Source: Methyloradius palustris (lineage in GTDB: Bacteria > Pseudomonadota > Gammaproteobacteria > Burkholderiales > Methylophilaceae). From it: 64,000 nucleotides of DNA. Shown here piece after piece: positions 12,301-19,024 of the stretch (the first letter of the stretch is position 1; each line of letters opens with the position of its first letter). Location of the stretch: positions 1,984,001-2,048,000 of the forward strand of contig NZ_AP024110.1 of NCBI RefSeq assembly GCF_019703875.1. The letters are read 5' to 3'. The notes beneath the pieces are model-generated. The model was not told the origin of the DNA and did no database searches. It was given only the letters and a program-made list of their open reading frames with translations. A program made the translations under genes and the position numbers.

Positions 12301-15300
12301 CAGGTATCCGTCATACTCAGTATCAATATTTGACCCTCCGTAGAGGGTGTCATTACCATCTCCACCATATAAGGTGTCAGTTCCTGAGTTACCCATCAGT
12401 AAATCGTTACCTGCAAGGCCGTAAATTATATTGGAGGCTTTATTACCTTTGATGAAATTGTCTAACTCGTTGCCCGTCCCATTGAGGGGGTCACTGATCG
12501 AATTATGATTGACTGAATAGGTGTCAGATAACAACTCAAGATTATCGATGTCAGCGGTGAGTGTCCAGTTGATCGAACTCATCACCTTATCAACGCCACC
12601 TCCCGATATAGTTTTATCACCAATATTGTCTACATAAAAGATCATGCCGCCAGAACTACGGCTGATCATTGTATCTGCACCAAGCCCACCGTTAATAAAG
12701 CGGGAACTGCTAACTAGATCATCGCTCCAACCAAGAATTACATTATCTAAAGCATTGCCAGTAGCTGAAGCAAGAGTCATGTAACTGCCGCTTAATGTCA
12801 GATTTTCTATGCCATCCTGTAAAGTATAGTATTGCTTATTAGTTACGATAGTATCTATACCTTCATTAGCCTGCTCAACGACAATGCTTTGCGAATTAGA
12901 ATCTTGAACATAGGTATCGTTTCCAAGACCACCCATCAGAGTACTTCCTGGACCTCCATCCAAATAGTCATCCCCATCATCCCCATAAGCAATGGCATTT
13001 GCCGATGCGTAAATTGTATCGTTACCAACACCTCCATGAATGAGACTGCCGCCATTCAACACGTCATTGCCAGCACCACCATTTAAGGTATCCCCAACGC
13101 CTCCATTTAGTGTGTTATTGCTGGCATTACCGACGATATTGTTACTAAGGGCATTGCCTGTAAGTGTTATATTTAAGTAACCTGTAGCAGTGATATTTTC
13201 AATATTGCTAGGTAAGGTGTAAGAAACTGATGTGTGAACATTATCAATGCCTTGATTAGCAGCTTCAGTAATTACATCATTAATATTATCAACTATGAAA
13301 GTATCGTCACCTGATGTACCGACGAATGAATCCGCACTTCCATAAACGGTATTCGTAGATATATAGGACTTATTCCATACAGTTCCATCGGCGAACTCTA
13401 TACGATCATTGTGGCTATTCGCTGTCGTGGCGTTGAAATAATTGGCCCAACGCATCTGATTATTACTGGCATCAACCACGACATAAAGATCATCGCCCAT
13501 TCTGAACAAAGTAACATCTGTGGTTAAAATTCCACTGCCAAAGAGAATTCTATTATTTCCTTTTAAGTCATTTATGTAGTCAAAACCATCACCCCGTTTA
13601 TAAATATAAGTTTCGTTGCCGACAGGCACATACGACGCATAATCTGAATAATCATCACCTACAAGTTGGTCATCTCCTGAACCACCCTCTAAGGTGTCAT
13701 CTCCCCTACCTCCAATAAGGACATCTACATCAGACTGACCTGACAGGAAATCATTGCCTCCGCCGCCCCAAATGACATCGTTGTATTGACCACCGTAGAT
13801 GACATCAGCAGTATCCTGGGCATATATGGTGGAAGCGCCTAATTTGGCAGCCATGAGCGCTTGTTGGCTGATACTTGTGCCGTCTGCGAATGCATAGGTT
13901 TTAATGGTTGAGCTGACTCCGTTTTCTATAAAAATAGAGTCTGTAGGACTGTAAGAAAGAATAATATCTTTCGAGCCATTATATGAGTAGAGAGATAGGT
14001 GGATGGAATCCAAGGTAATGCCGGCACCAAATACAATTTTATTATTGCCTGTATTAGTATCAATGATTCCTTCATATGCTTGGCCTAAATATCTCGGACT
14101 ATCACCCAGATTGATTTGATAAGTGTCATCACCATCGCCGCCGTCCATGCGGTCAGTTCCCGCACCGCCTATCATGGTGTCGTTACCTGCCATGCCATAC
14201 ATGGAGTCAGTGCCATCGTCACCATAGATAGTGTCATCGGTGGCATAGCCAATAATAGTGTCATCGCCCGCAGTGGGTGTAATGAGCTTGGTTTTGATAG
14301 TGGGAATGTCCCATATGGTGCCATTAGCAAACTGTATCTGGTCTAATGCGTAACCTTCAGTTGCGAGACCATCCTTGTAAAAATATTTCTGGATAGTTAC
14401 CTGGTCAGTTGTATTTTTAATTTTTACAATCAGGTCATCACCTGTTCTACTCAAGGCAATATCTGTCGGCAAAATATCAGTGCCAAATTTCAGAATATCA
14501 AGGGCAGTCCCTGATGGATTGAGTTCATAGTTCTGAATAACGTCAATTCCACTGCCTCGATTAAAGATGTAGGTGTCACCGCCATCACCACCATATAACG
14601 TATCGTTACCAGCACCTCCATCCAAGGTGTCATTGCCTGCGTAACTGGTAATGACGTCATTCCCAGCCAGACCATTGAGATTGTCATTACCAACATAGCC
14701 AAATATCTTGTCATCGCCTGTGGTGACAACCATCACCATGGCATTCACTGTGGCGGCTGTCCATGTAGTTCCATCCGAAAACTTGATCGATTCAACGGCA
14801 TAAGGCGATGTACCATCATCAGTGAAATAGCCAGATACAGTAATACTGTCAGAAGTACCATTGACAGTAATAATCAACTCACTATTATCGCGCCTGACAC
14901 TGATATTCGCAGGGGTAATACTGCTATCGAATACAATGCTATCAACATGACTGCCAAAGGTGTCATTATCGAAATTAACAATCGTGTCCTGCCCAAAACC
15001 TACCCCAAACTGGTAGGTGTCTGCGCCATTGCCACCGCTTAAAAAGTCGTTACCTGTACCGCCATTCAATATGTCATCACCATCGGCTCCGATAATGCTG
15101 TCGTTCCCATCTCCACCCAACAGAATATCCGCTTGGTCAGCTCCTTGAATGGTGTCATTACCGCCATAGCCGTTAATGTAATTACTACTCCCAAAAATCC
15201 CATTGAGTTTGCTAGAGCTATTAATGTCGTTAATAGTGGTACTCAAACTCGCCACCAGTGCCTGTCTAATCGGCGTACCAATCGGGTTAGCTTTACTAGC

Positions 15301-18300
15301 AAGTTCGTTGAGAATGCCAGTACCGCCATCCACCCCTAGTATGCGCAGGTTACTTATCAGCGCATTGAGACGGCTCAGTGCGCCTGCTGAATCGGTGGCG
15401 TAGGCTGATTCGAGTGTGGTAATAAGTGTGTCAACGTTGAAATTGACGGGGTTGCCACTACTGTCATTAGTGAACTGTACCTTGTTGAGTAGATCACCCA
15501 GTTGGCCGCGTAAAGTGAGTTCAGCACCAAAGTAGGCTTTTACCTGCTCATAGTTCTTAAGCAAAATGGCAGCAGCAGGCCCATGCGGATTAGGGTCACG
15601 CACGCCCCAGCACCATGTACCAAGATAGCTTTCTCCATACAGGGTTTCCAGAAACTCCAGCTTACGGGCATCGCCAATGGCATTGCCGTAGATCATGGAG
15701 GCACTTCGGCTGGCAGGGTCTACATCCTGCACACCTGCCCAGTAGTAGAGAATGCTGTTCAGGGTGGCATCACGTGCTGCGGGGTCGGTCTGGATGCCGT
15801 ATTGGGTGACGAGGGTTTTGAGTTGGCCTGTGGTATCTCGTGCCATGGCTTGTTGCAGGCTGGTGAGGTTGCCCCAGCCATCTAGGTCAGGCATGGCGGC
15901 GATCTCGGCACTGACAGCAACGGAGGTGGTGCTGACGGTATTCATGGTGTTTTGTTTGAACCAGATGTCGTTGATGCTGCGGGTCTGGTTGGTAGTGGTG
16001 GTGTAGGTACCCAGCTCTCGTTGTTCATTGCCATTGGCGTCTAGCTGGTAGCCGATATTGCTCTGGCCGATGCCAGGGTTGCTAATGGTATAGGCGGTGC
16101 TGGTGTAGCCTAGGTTGATGCTTTGGACATTGGCCTGGGTGAGTGTCTTGAGTTCACTAATTTGACTGACGCCATCCTGGTTGGTGTCTTGCCATATCTG
16201 GAGGGTGCTGAAGGCAGTGTCTGTGCTGTCTATCTTGCCATCCTGGTTGCTATCTAAGTCGGCGAGTGCGGCAAAGCCGTTGGCGGCATTGGTGCCTGTG
16301 CTGAGTGCGGTGTTGTTGCCGAAGAGTTCACTGCCGTTGTCGATGATGCCGTTGCCATCGATATCGCGGACGAGCATGCCGTCATCGGCACTGGCCCAGG
16401 CAGTCTTCTGGGCAAAGCTGTTGCCGTCGTGGTCAAAGTAGACGCCATTGTCGAGGGTGGTGGTTTCTACACCGTCGCCATCGAGATCAAGGATGAGGGG
16501 GCTGGTAGTGCGCTCGGCCTGAGCGTAGGTTACTTGACCATTTTCGAGTGCTTTTGGAAGAGAGTTTTTAGGCTTATCAAGCGGGTCAGTGTCTTTGAGC
16601 GTAATGCCGAGGTCACCGTTCTTGAAGTTGTTGACGGTGATGGTGCCGCCGACCAGATTGGTAATGGTGAGGGTTACTGGGCCTGCATTCGGGTCACTAT
16701 TGGCGCTATAGGTGAAGGCTTTAGTGTTAGGGTCGTTGTACCAAGTAAGAGCACCGTGACTTTGATTCTTACCTCCCTTGAGCACAATATCCTGTATCTT
16801 TACCTGACCTTTAGTGTCTGAATCCAGAATAGTGTCATTACCTTGCCTGTATGAGAACTGGTAGAGGTCTTCACCTGCACCGCCTTGTAACTGGTCATCG
16901 CCTTCTCCACCAAAGAGGGTATCGTTACCACTACCGCCATTCAGGGTGTCATTGCCGGCATTACCGATCAATAAATCGGCCTTGTCTCCGCCAGTGAGGT
17001 TGTCTCCCGCATCTCCGCCCAGCATGAATGAGGCACGACTCTGGTTACCACTAGCGACCATTCCGCCAGTACCGGCCTGCACATACCAATCCTGCATGTT
17101 AGGCAAGTTAGTATTAATTAACTTATTTGCTTGTGCGCCAAATGCCTGCGACTGATGATTTAAATATTGTTTGAAATAAAGGTTATAGCCTTTGGCATCA
17201 CTGAGACTGCTGGCTACATCAGCTATGTCAAACTTGATACCACCAGTCAATTCGGAGAAAAGCTCTTTCGTTGAATTAGTGGCGTTGGGGTTTTCGTAGT
17301 ACATCTGCATGGCAAAAGCCATCAACATCTTGCTGACATTAGCCTCTCCGCTTGCCCAAGGGCCATTGGGATCTTTCATGGTCAGGCCGCCGTCTTTGGC
17401 GAGTTTGGTCATGTCTGAGGCAAAACGTGTAAGCATGTTGTCTGCGGTGACGCTACCTGCAACACCAAATTCGTGACTCAATAATCGGCGCAATAAATCA
17501 GGCTTACTGGTTTCGGGCTTAGCGGCGTATAAGTTTTTATCATCTGCTAGTAGCGACACCAAATCGGGCAGCTTATTTACGGCATTATGAAACGCAGAGG
17601 AATACTGTATGGCTGTCATCAATCCCATGGAATGAAGTTCAACTGGCGCAGCGTTGGTGTTTCCGGTAGGAATCACATATTCTGGCCCGACTAATGTATC
17701 GCCAGGGAACCTTGGATAGTTAAGAATTTCCCCTTGGAGGTAATAGTGGGTGATGTTCTGTTCTCTGCTCGCAATCAAAGTCTGTGTTGATTGAATGGTT
17801 TGGGATTGAAGTACGTAGTTTGAGAAGTTGCTATCGGTATAGCCTTTGCTCTGCATGTAGTTATTAACAAGATTGGTGATTGCGTTATCTTGTGCTGCCA
17901 TTTGGAATGGCGCTTCGTCAAATACGGTAGCTTGTTTGTTGAAATAGACCGACATGAGTGATGCCAGACCGCCGCCTAAGGAATGCCCAGTAAAAGTAAT
18001 AGTGGCGTTAGGATGAACAGCTTTTTGAGTAAAATAATAATCGATGGCATCAAAGAGTTGAGTACTGGGTACCGCAATGCCAATAGCCCAGTTCAACATG
18101 TCCAGCTTATCGTTGGTGCCAGTATATGAAATCACCATCTCATTGGTTTGGCTGTTATAGAAAGCCCCTGCGGAAAACCCGGAGGCCTTGTCTGGTTGCC
18201 AACTGAAACGATCCCATCCCAAAGGGACGCCTATCAGATTCACGTCTGAAGCAGCGTAAACGTTTAATGAAAACTTCATATATTCTAATACTGAGACCAT
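3391..18300 (-). CDS. Giant RTX protein with N-terminal class 3 lipase domain, type I secreted
   Basis: 4969 residues. Residues 1-235 form a lipase-like alpha/beta hydrolase: TFTGHSLGGG with nucleophile Ser107, then plausible Asp201 (FPGDTLVGPE) and His223 (VELHSMG). A helical stretch (about 240-420) and a short RTX block (about 424-485) follow. Next is an EF-hand-like module (about 591-910; LILDLDGDGVET, RDIDGNGIID, DLDSNQDGKID). RTX nonapeptides with haemolysin-associated spacers run to about 1640. About 28 tandem repeats of roughly 87 residues follow, interrupted once by RTX blocks. The last ~100 residues match those of the 2414-residue RTX protein here and probably hold the secretion signal. 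A GGAG lies 9 bases before the ATG. The lipoprotein gene ends 30 bp upstream, and the exporter genes follow. Lipase activity is predicted from motifs only; the target (host or bacterial lipid) is unknown. Confidence 0.93.
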   Translation of the reverse strand: MVSVLEYMKFSLNVYAASDVNLIGVPLGWDRFSWQPDKASGFSAGAFYNSQTNEMVISYTGTNDKLDMLNWAIGIAVPSTQLFDAIDYYFTQKAVHPNATITFTGHSLGGGLASLMSVYFNKQATVFDEAPFQMAAQDNAITNLVNNYMQSKGYTDSNFSNYVLQSQTIQSTQTLIASREQNITHYYLQGEILNYPRFPGDTLVGPEYVIPTGNTNAAPVELHSMGLMTAIQYSSAFHNAVNKLPDLVSLLADDKNLYAAKPETSKPDLLRRLLSHEFGVAGSVTADNMLTRFASDMTKLAKDGGLTMKDPNGPWASGEANVSKMLMAFAMQMYYENPNATNSTKELFSELTGGIKFDIADVASSLSDAKGYNLYFKQYLNHQSQAFGAQANKLINTNLPNMQDWYVQAGTGGMVASGNQSRASFMLGGDAGDNLTGGDKADLLIGNAGNDTLNGGSGNDTLFGGEGDDQLQGGAGEDLYQFSYRQGNDTILDSDTKGQVKIQDIVLKGGKNQSHGALTWYNDPNTKAFTYSANSDPNAGPVTLTITNLVGGTITVNNFKNGDLGITLKDTDPLDKPKNSLPKALENGQVTYAQAERTTSPLILDLDGDGVETTTLDNGVYFDHDGNSFAQKTAWASADDGMLVRDIDGNGIIDNGSELFGNNTALSTGTNAANGFAALADLDSNQDGKIDSTDTAFSTLQIWQDTNQDGVSQISELKTLTQANVQSINLGYTSTAYTISNPGIGQSNIGYQLDANGNEQRELGTYTTTTNQTRSINDIWFKQNTMNTVSTTSVAVSAEIAAMPDLDGWGNLTSLQQAMARDTTGQLKTLVTQYGIQTDPAARDATLNSILYYWAGVQDVDPASRSASMIYGNAIGDARKLEFLETLYGESYLGTWCWGVRDPNPHGPAAAILLKNYEQVKAYFGAELTLRGQLGDLLNKVQFTNDSSGNPVNFNVDTLITTLESAYATDSAGALSRLNALISNLRILGVDGGTGILNELASKANPIGTPIRQALVASLSTTINDINSSSKLNGIFGSSNYINGYGGNDTIQGADQADILLGGDGNDSIIGADGDDILNGGTGNDFLSGGNGADTYQFGVGFGQDTIVNFDNDTFGSHVDSIVFDSSITPANISVRRDNSELIITVNGTSDSITVSGYFTDDGTSPYAVESIKFSDGTTWTAATVNAMVMVVTTGDDKIFGYVGNDNLNGLAGNDVITSYAGNDTLDGGAGNDTLYGGDGGDTYIFNRGSGIDVIQNYELNPSGTALDILKFGTDILPTDIALSRTGDDLIVKIKNTTDQVTIQKYFYKDGLATEGYALDQIQFANGTIWDIPTIKTKLITPTAGDDTIIGYATDDTIYGDDGTDSMYGMAGNDTMIGGAGTDRMDGGDGDDTYQINLGDSPRYLGQAYEGIIDTNTGNNKIVFGAGITLDSIHLSLYSYNGSKDIILSYSPTDSIFIENGVSSTIKTYAFADGTSISQQALMAAKLGASTIYAQDTADVIYGGQYNDVIWGGGGNDFLSGQSDVDVLIGGRGDDTLEGGSGDDQLVGDDYSDYASYVPVGNETYIYKRGDGFDYINDLKGNNRILFGSGILTTDVTLFRMGDDLYVVVDASNNQMRWANYFNATTANSHNDRIEFADGTVWNKSYISTNTVYGSADSFVGTSGDDTFIVDNINDVITEAANQGIDNVHTSVSYTLPSNIENITATGYLNITLTGNALSNNIVGNASNNTLNGGVGDTLNGGAGNDVLNGGSLIHGGVGNDTIYASANAIAYGDDGDDYLDGGPGSTLMGGLGNDTYVQDSNSQSIVVEQANEGIDTIVTNKQYYTLQDGIENLTLSGSYMTLASATGNALDNVILGWSDDLVSSSRFINGGLGADTMISRSSGGMIFYVDNIGDKTISGGGVDKVMSSINWTLTADIDNLELLSDTYSVNHNSISDPLNGTGNELDNFIKGNKASNIIYGLAGNDLLMGNSGTDTLYGGDGNDTLYGGSNIDTEYDGYLDLLVGGKGDDVYYLHDGLNQNTSGTYVIDNVVELDNEGIDTVHVSRSYVMGNNIENAVIDTQYYYPPFSVTKFYMNDVTVTGNALNNVITGDVSNDTLDGGAGADTMNGGLGNDTFYVDQVGDVVTDTGGIDTVYSKVSYTLSSDLENLILNGTSADYGTGNSANNILDGSQNGAANVLTGGAGDDTYILGAGDTVVESANQGTDTVITSATYVLSANLENLTLTGTATINGTGNANNNYLDGSGNSASNVLTGMAGDDTYAIDTNDVVVENANEGTDTVIITTGSYTLGANIENLTFMGLTSGNYNESYNATGNNLNNVITGNYGNNILDGAAGADTMIGGYGSDTYVVDNIGDVVVEVIGPYDFSSADQGIDTVRSSVTYTLGNNIENLVLTGTAAINGTGNVLNNLLDGSQNTAANALAGGLGDDTYIVGAGDTVTESASEGTDIVQSSVSFTLGANIENLTLIGSASINGTGNALANQLTGNGGNNTLDGGAGIDTMTGGTGNDTYVIDTLSDVIIENFNEGTDTVKSGITYTLGANLENLTLTGTAAINGTGNELANSITGNSGNNILDGGLGADTLTGGAGNDTYYVDNAGDTIVEAASAGTDTVQSSVNYALSASVENLTLTGTSALNGTGNTLANTINGNSGNNILDGGAGADVLVGGAGDDTYIVDNTADVVTEAASAGTDTVQSSVTYTLISNIENLILTGTSAINATGNTLGNKLTGNSGNNILQGSTGNDTLNGGDGNDIYVFTQGDGIDVINNLDTSAGRSDTVRFTNVASNQLRSVRTVGSDLVLDYGTTDSVILQNYMVSADYRVNLIQFSDVTLTVDQVLNANATVLTSGDDNQSFGENADFVLAGAGNDTLLGNGGDDKLYGETGFDSLSGGAGNDTLDGGADNDTLDGGIGNDSLAGAANDDYLTGGQGSDTLKGGIGNDSLIGGDDSDTYIFSQGDGIDTIYNYDVSAGHADKVQFLDVASTQLRAIRYSGNDLILDYGVSDSIVLQNHFLSTDFRISQIQFTDTTLTVDQLLTLNAISLTDGDDSTGFTDNGENVLAGLGNDTVFGYGGDDRLYGQAGDDVLYGGTGNDYLNGDTGNDILLGEDDNDLLDGGDGNDSLYGGAGNDQLNAGIGDDSLSGDDGNDVLYGGTGNDYLDGGAGNDILIGGIGSDTINGGDGSDIFVFSKGDGIDALAQHDTTIGRVDTVKFTDVASTELRALRYSGYDLVIEYGTSDSLTLLNYYNPYSVQDYRVDQFQFSDTTLTVAQLLAIYPLHLSSGNDAIGLDDTSNTAYADAGDDYVYGNGGDDKLFGEEGSDYLDGGDGSDSLVGGAGDDSLFGQAGNDTLIGSTGSDYMSGGDGSDTFIVSQGDGIDNIYQYDTTIGHVDTLQFSDVASNGLTSIQKLDNNLVMNYGASDSVTLMNYFIGSDYRITQIQFTDILIPVEQLFALYSLTLTSGNDSVILGDTSDTVHGGDGNDGINGTVGNDQLYGDAGADSLAGGSGSDLLDGGNGDDWIDGGSGTDTMLGGAGNDAYYVDDALDVVEENLNEGTDSVNSSVSYALSENVENLYLSGISDINGTGNSLNNTIFGTNGNNILDGGLGNDSLYGGTGNDTYIVDSTGDFVSESASGGTDTVQSSVTYTLTSYVENLLLTGNAAINGTGNTLNNVLTGNGAANTLNGGTGSDTMAGGLGDDTYVVDVAGDVVTENADEGTDTVQSSITYTLGANLENLLLTGTTAINGTGNALANTLTGNSGNNILDGGLGVDALNGGAGNDTYVVDDIGDVVTEAASAGTDLVQASVTYTLSANVENLTLTGTSAINGTGNTAVNTITGNAADNILDGGAGADSLVGGAGNDTYIVDNTGDAVTEAANAGTDTVQSSVSYTLATNVENLTLTGTAAINGTGNTAANVITGNAGNNSLDGGTGADTLIGGTGNDTYTVDNAGDIVTEYAAEGTDLVQSSITYTLTANVEKLTLTGTGNINGTGNADANTLTGNTGNNILDGGLGADTLIGGTGNDTYLVDNVADVVTETSTVTTEIDLVKASVTYTLGANLENLTLTGTDAINGTGNTLANTITGNTSNNVLNGGTGADTLIGGAGDDTYMVDNTGDVVTEGSSAGNDTVQSSITYTLGSNVENLILTGTTALNGTGNTLANTITGNSGANILDGGTGADTLIGGGGNDTYIVDNVGDVITELTGGGTDLVQSSVSYTLSANVEQLTLTGTGNINGTGSVDANTITGNAGNNILDGGAGNDNLIGGAGNDTYIVDSVSDLITENASEGTDLVQASVTYTLAANLENLTLTGTNAINGTGNTLANTLIGNAANNTLNGGTGADTLKGGLGDDIYVVDDAGDVVTENAAEGTDTVQSSITYTLTTNVENLTLTGTTAINGTGNTLANVLTGNSADNVLSGGTGADTMIGGAGNDTYVVDDIGDVVTEAANAGTDLVQSSVTYTLAANIENLTLTGTAAINAAGNTLANTLIGNTGANILDGGTGADTLTGGAGNDTYVVDNVGDLVTENAAEGTDTVQSSITYILGPNLENLMLTGTANINGTGNALNNTITGNAGNNILDGGTGNDNLIGGAGNDTYVVDSATDLITENAAEGTDLVQASVSYTIAANVENITLTGTAAINATGNTLANQLTGNTADNILDGGTGADTMIGGTGNDTYIVDDIGDVVTEAASSGTDTVKSAITYTLGSNVENLTLTGTTAINGTGNTLDNVLTGNSAINTLTGGAGNDTLDGGAGADSLLGGSGNDTYVIDNIGDVITENASEGTDSVLSSVTYTLGTNLENITLTGTGNINGIGNTLANILTGNTGNNQLTGDAGNDTLIGGLGADTLTGGTGNDTYQFTRGDGIDTVVENDATVGNTDVLKFTSGTSYDQLWFVHTGNNLEISIIGTADKTVIKDWYTATANHVEQITTVDGSHTLLDTQVQNLVNAMASLTPPAAGQTTLPAAYQTQLAPVLAANWA
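3850..13270 (-). repeat. About 28 coding tandem repeats of ~87 residues in the lipase giant
   Basis: The unit reads roughly GNDTYVVD..GDVVTE, then GTDTVQSSVTYTL, then ANVENLTLTGT, then INGTGN and a GN.LDGG.GADTL RTX stretch. I counted 28 versions of the 'ENLTLTGT' step. The first seven or so have diverged most. The later ones are close to each other at DNA level, so unequal crossing-over could change the length. Four larger RTX blocks, each with a haemolysin-associated spacer, split the array near 7.8-10.1 kb. The likely role is a calcium-folded stalk. Confidence 0.85.
15572..16530. repeat. EF-hand-like module, copy A (inside the lipase giant)
   Basis: 959 bp that reappear at 19071-20029 with a constant offset of 3499 bp. 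I saw no mismatch when reading the two copies line by line, and the encoded residues are the same. It encodes LDLDGDGVET, RDIDGNGIID, DLDSNQDGKID and a tail ending GTWCWGV then NPHGPAA. A sampled 60-base line has about 60% G+C, against about 35% in a sampled line of the small ORF at 21.6 kb. Confidence 0.92.
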
Positions 18301-18330
18301 TTTTTAATTCTCCGTTATGTTGTCTTGTAC

Positions 18331-18918
18331 TTATCTATGACTGCAATCAGGATTAGTAGGGCCAACCTGGGCAAAATGTTTGCTCCCACTATCAGAAATG
18401 TTTTCGCGTTTTTTATTCAAATTGATATAGCTCAATCCCTCGTTCTGAAAAATATATAAATTAGTTGCATGGGCTTCAAAAGTAGAAGGGAGTTTCTCTT
18501 CAATCCAGATACCATTTTGGTAAATATATTTGGTATAAATATTGCAACCTCCAAGTGCAAATACACTAGCAAATACGGTTATTTTATTTGAGGTTATATC
18601 CAAAATTAATGGGACTTCTGGCCATCGTTGTGGCGATATTTTCATAGAGTGCCATTCAATTATTTCTCCTGGTTTATCTGGGTTAGTAAACTTGAGACGA
18701 TCTTCTTTCGGCTTTGAACCGCTACTATTAGACGCCCATTCATCGCCCCCAGATTCAAGCACTAATTCACGTTCTATGACGATTACTCGACCATTACTTA
18801 ATTTCACTTCCTCTTTCCACTTATCAGTCCCAGGAATACAACTAGAAACAATAAAAATGACGATCGCAAGCAGGCCTATCAACTTGAGTGTTGTTGAAGT
18901 TTTTATTTTGTAGGTCAT
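18331..18918 (-). CDS. Predicted lipoprotein, candidate immunity or partner of the lipase RTX protein
   Basis: I prefer ATG at 18918 (195 residues): AGGGAG lies 6 bases before it. A longer version from a TTG at 18945 has no such signal. The N-terminus is a lipoprotein signal: KLIGLLAIVIFIVSSC, with Cys27 as the predicted lipid anchor. The mature part has SNGRVIVIERE, GGDEW, then KFTNPDKPGEIIEW and a region WPEVPLILDI. As I recall, similar small lipoproteins accompany antibacterial effectors, but I could not check this. The gene ends 30 bp before the lipase giant, in the position that the 163-residue membrane protein holds before the 799-residue protein. I infer an immunity role: a periplasmic lipoprotein could block a lipase that reaches the envelope. 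A lipase-specific chaperone is an alternative. Confidence 0.72.
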   Translation of the reverse strand: MTYKIKTSTTLKLIGLLAIVIFIVSSCIPGTDKWKEEVKLSNGRVIVIERELVLESGGDEWASNSSGSKPKEDRLKFTNPDKPGEIIEWHSMKISPQRWPEVPLILDITSNKITVFASVFALGGCNIYTKYIYQNGIWIEEKLPSTFEAHATNLYIFQNEGLSYINLNKKRENISDSGSKHFAQVGPTNPDCSHR

Positions 18919-19024
18919 TACTGTCTCCCTGCTTGAATAAAACAACTAGAAGAAAAACCTACTTGCAAATTCCACTGAGAATTAAAGCAATGCCAGTCGG
19001 AAGAATTATCTCTCAGGTTGGCAA

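Noticed and set aside
3850..13270. Regular repeats of about 260 bp that might suggest a CRISPR-like or satellite array
   Set aside because: The period is a multiple of three, the unit is an in-frame protein repeat, and there are no short palindromic repeats with unique spacers.
3400..18300. Many plus-strand open frames with Pro/Val/Ser-rich translations opposite the RTX genes
   Set aside because: They are the antisense reading of GGxGxD and GTGN repeats, lack ribosome sites and repeat with the same period as the sense gene.
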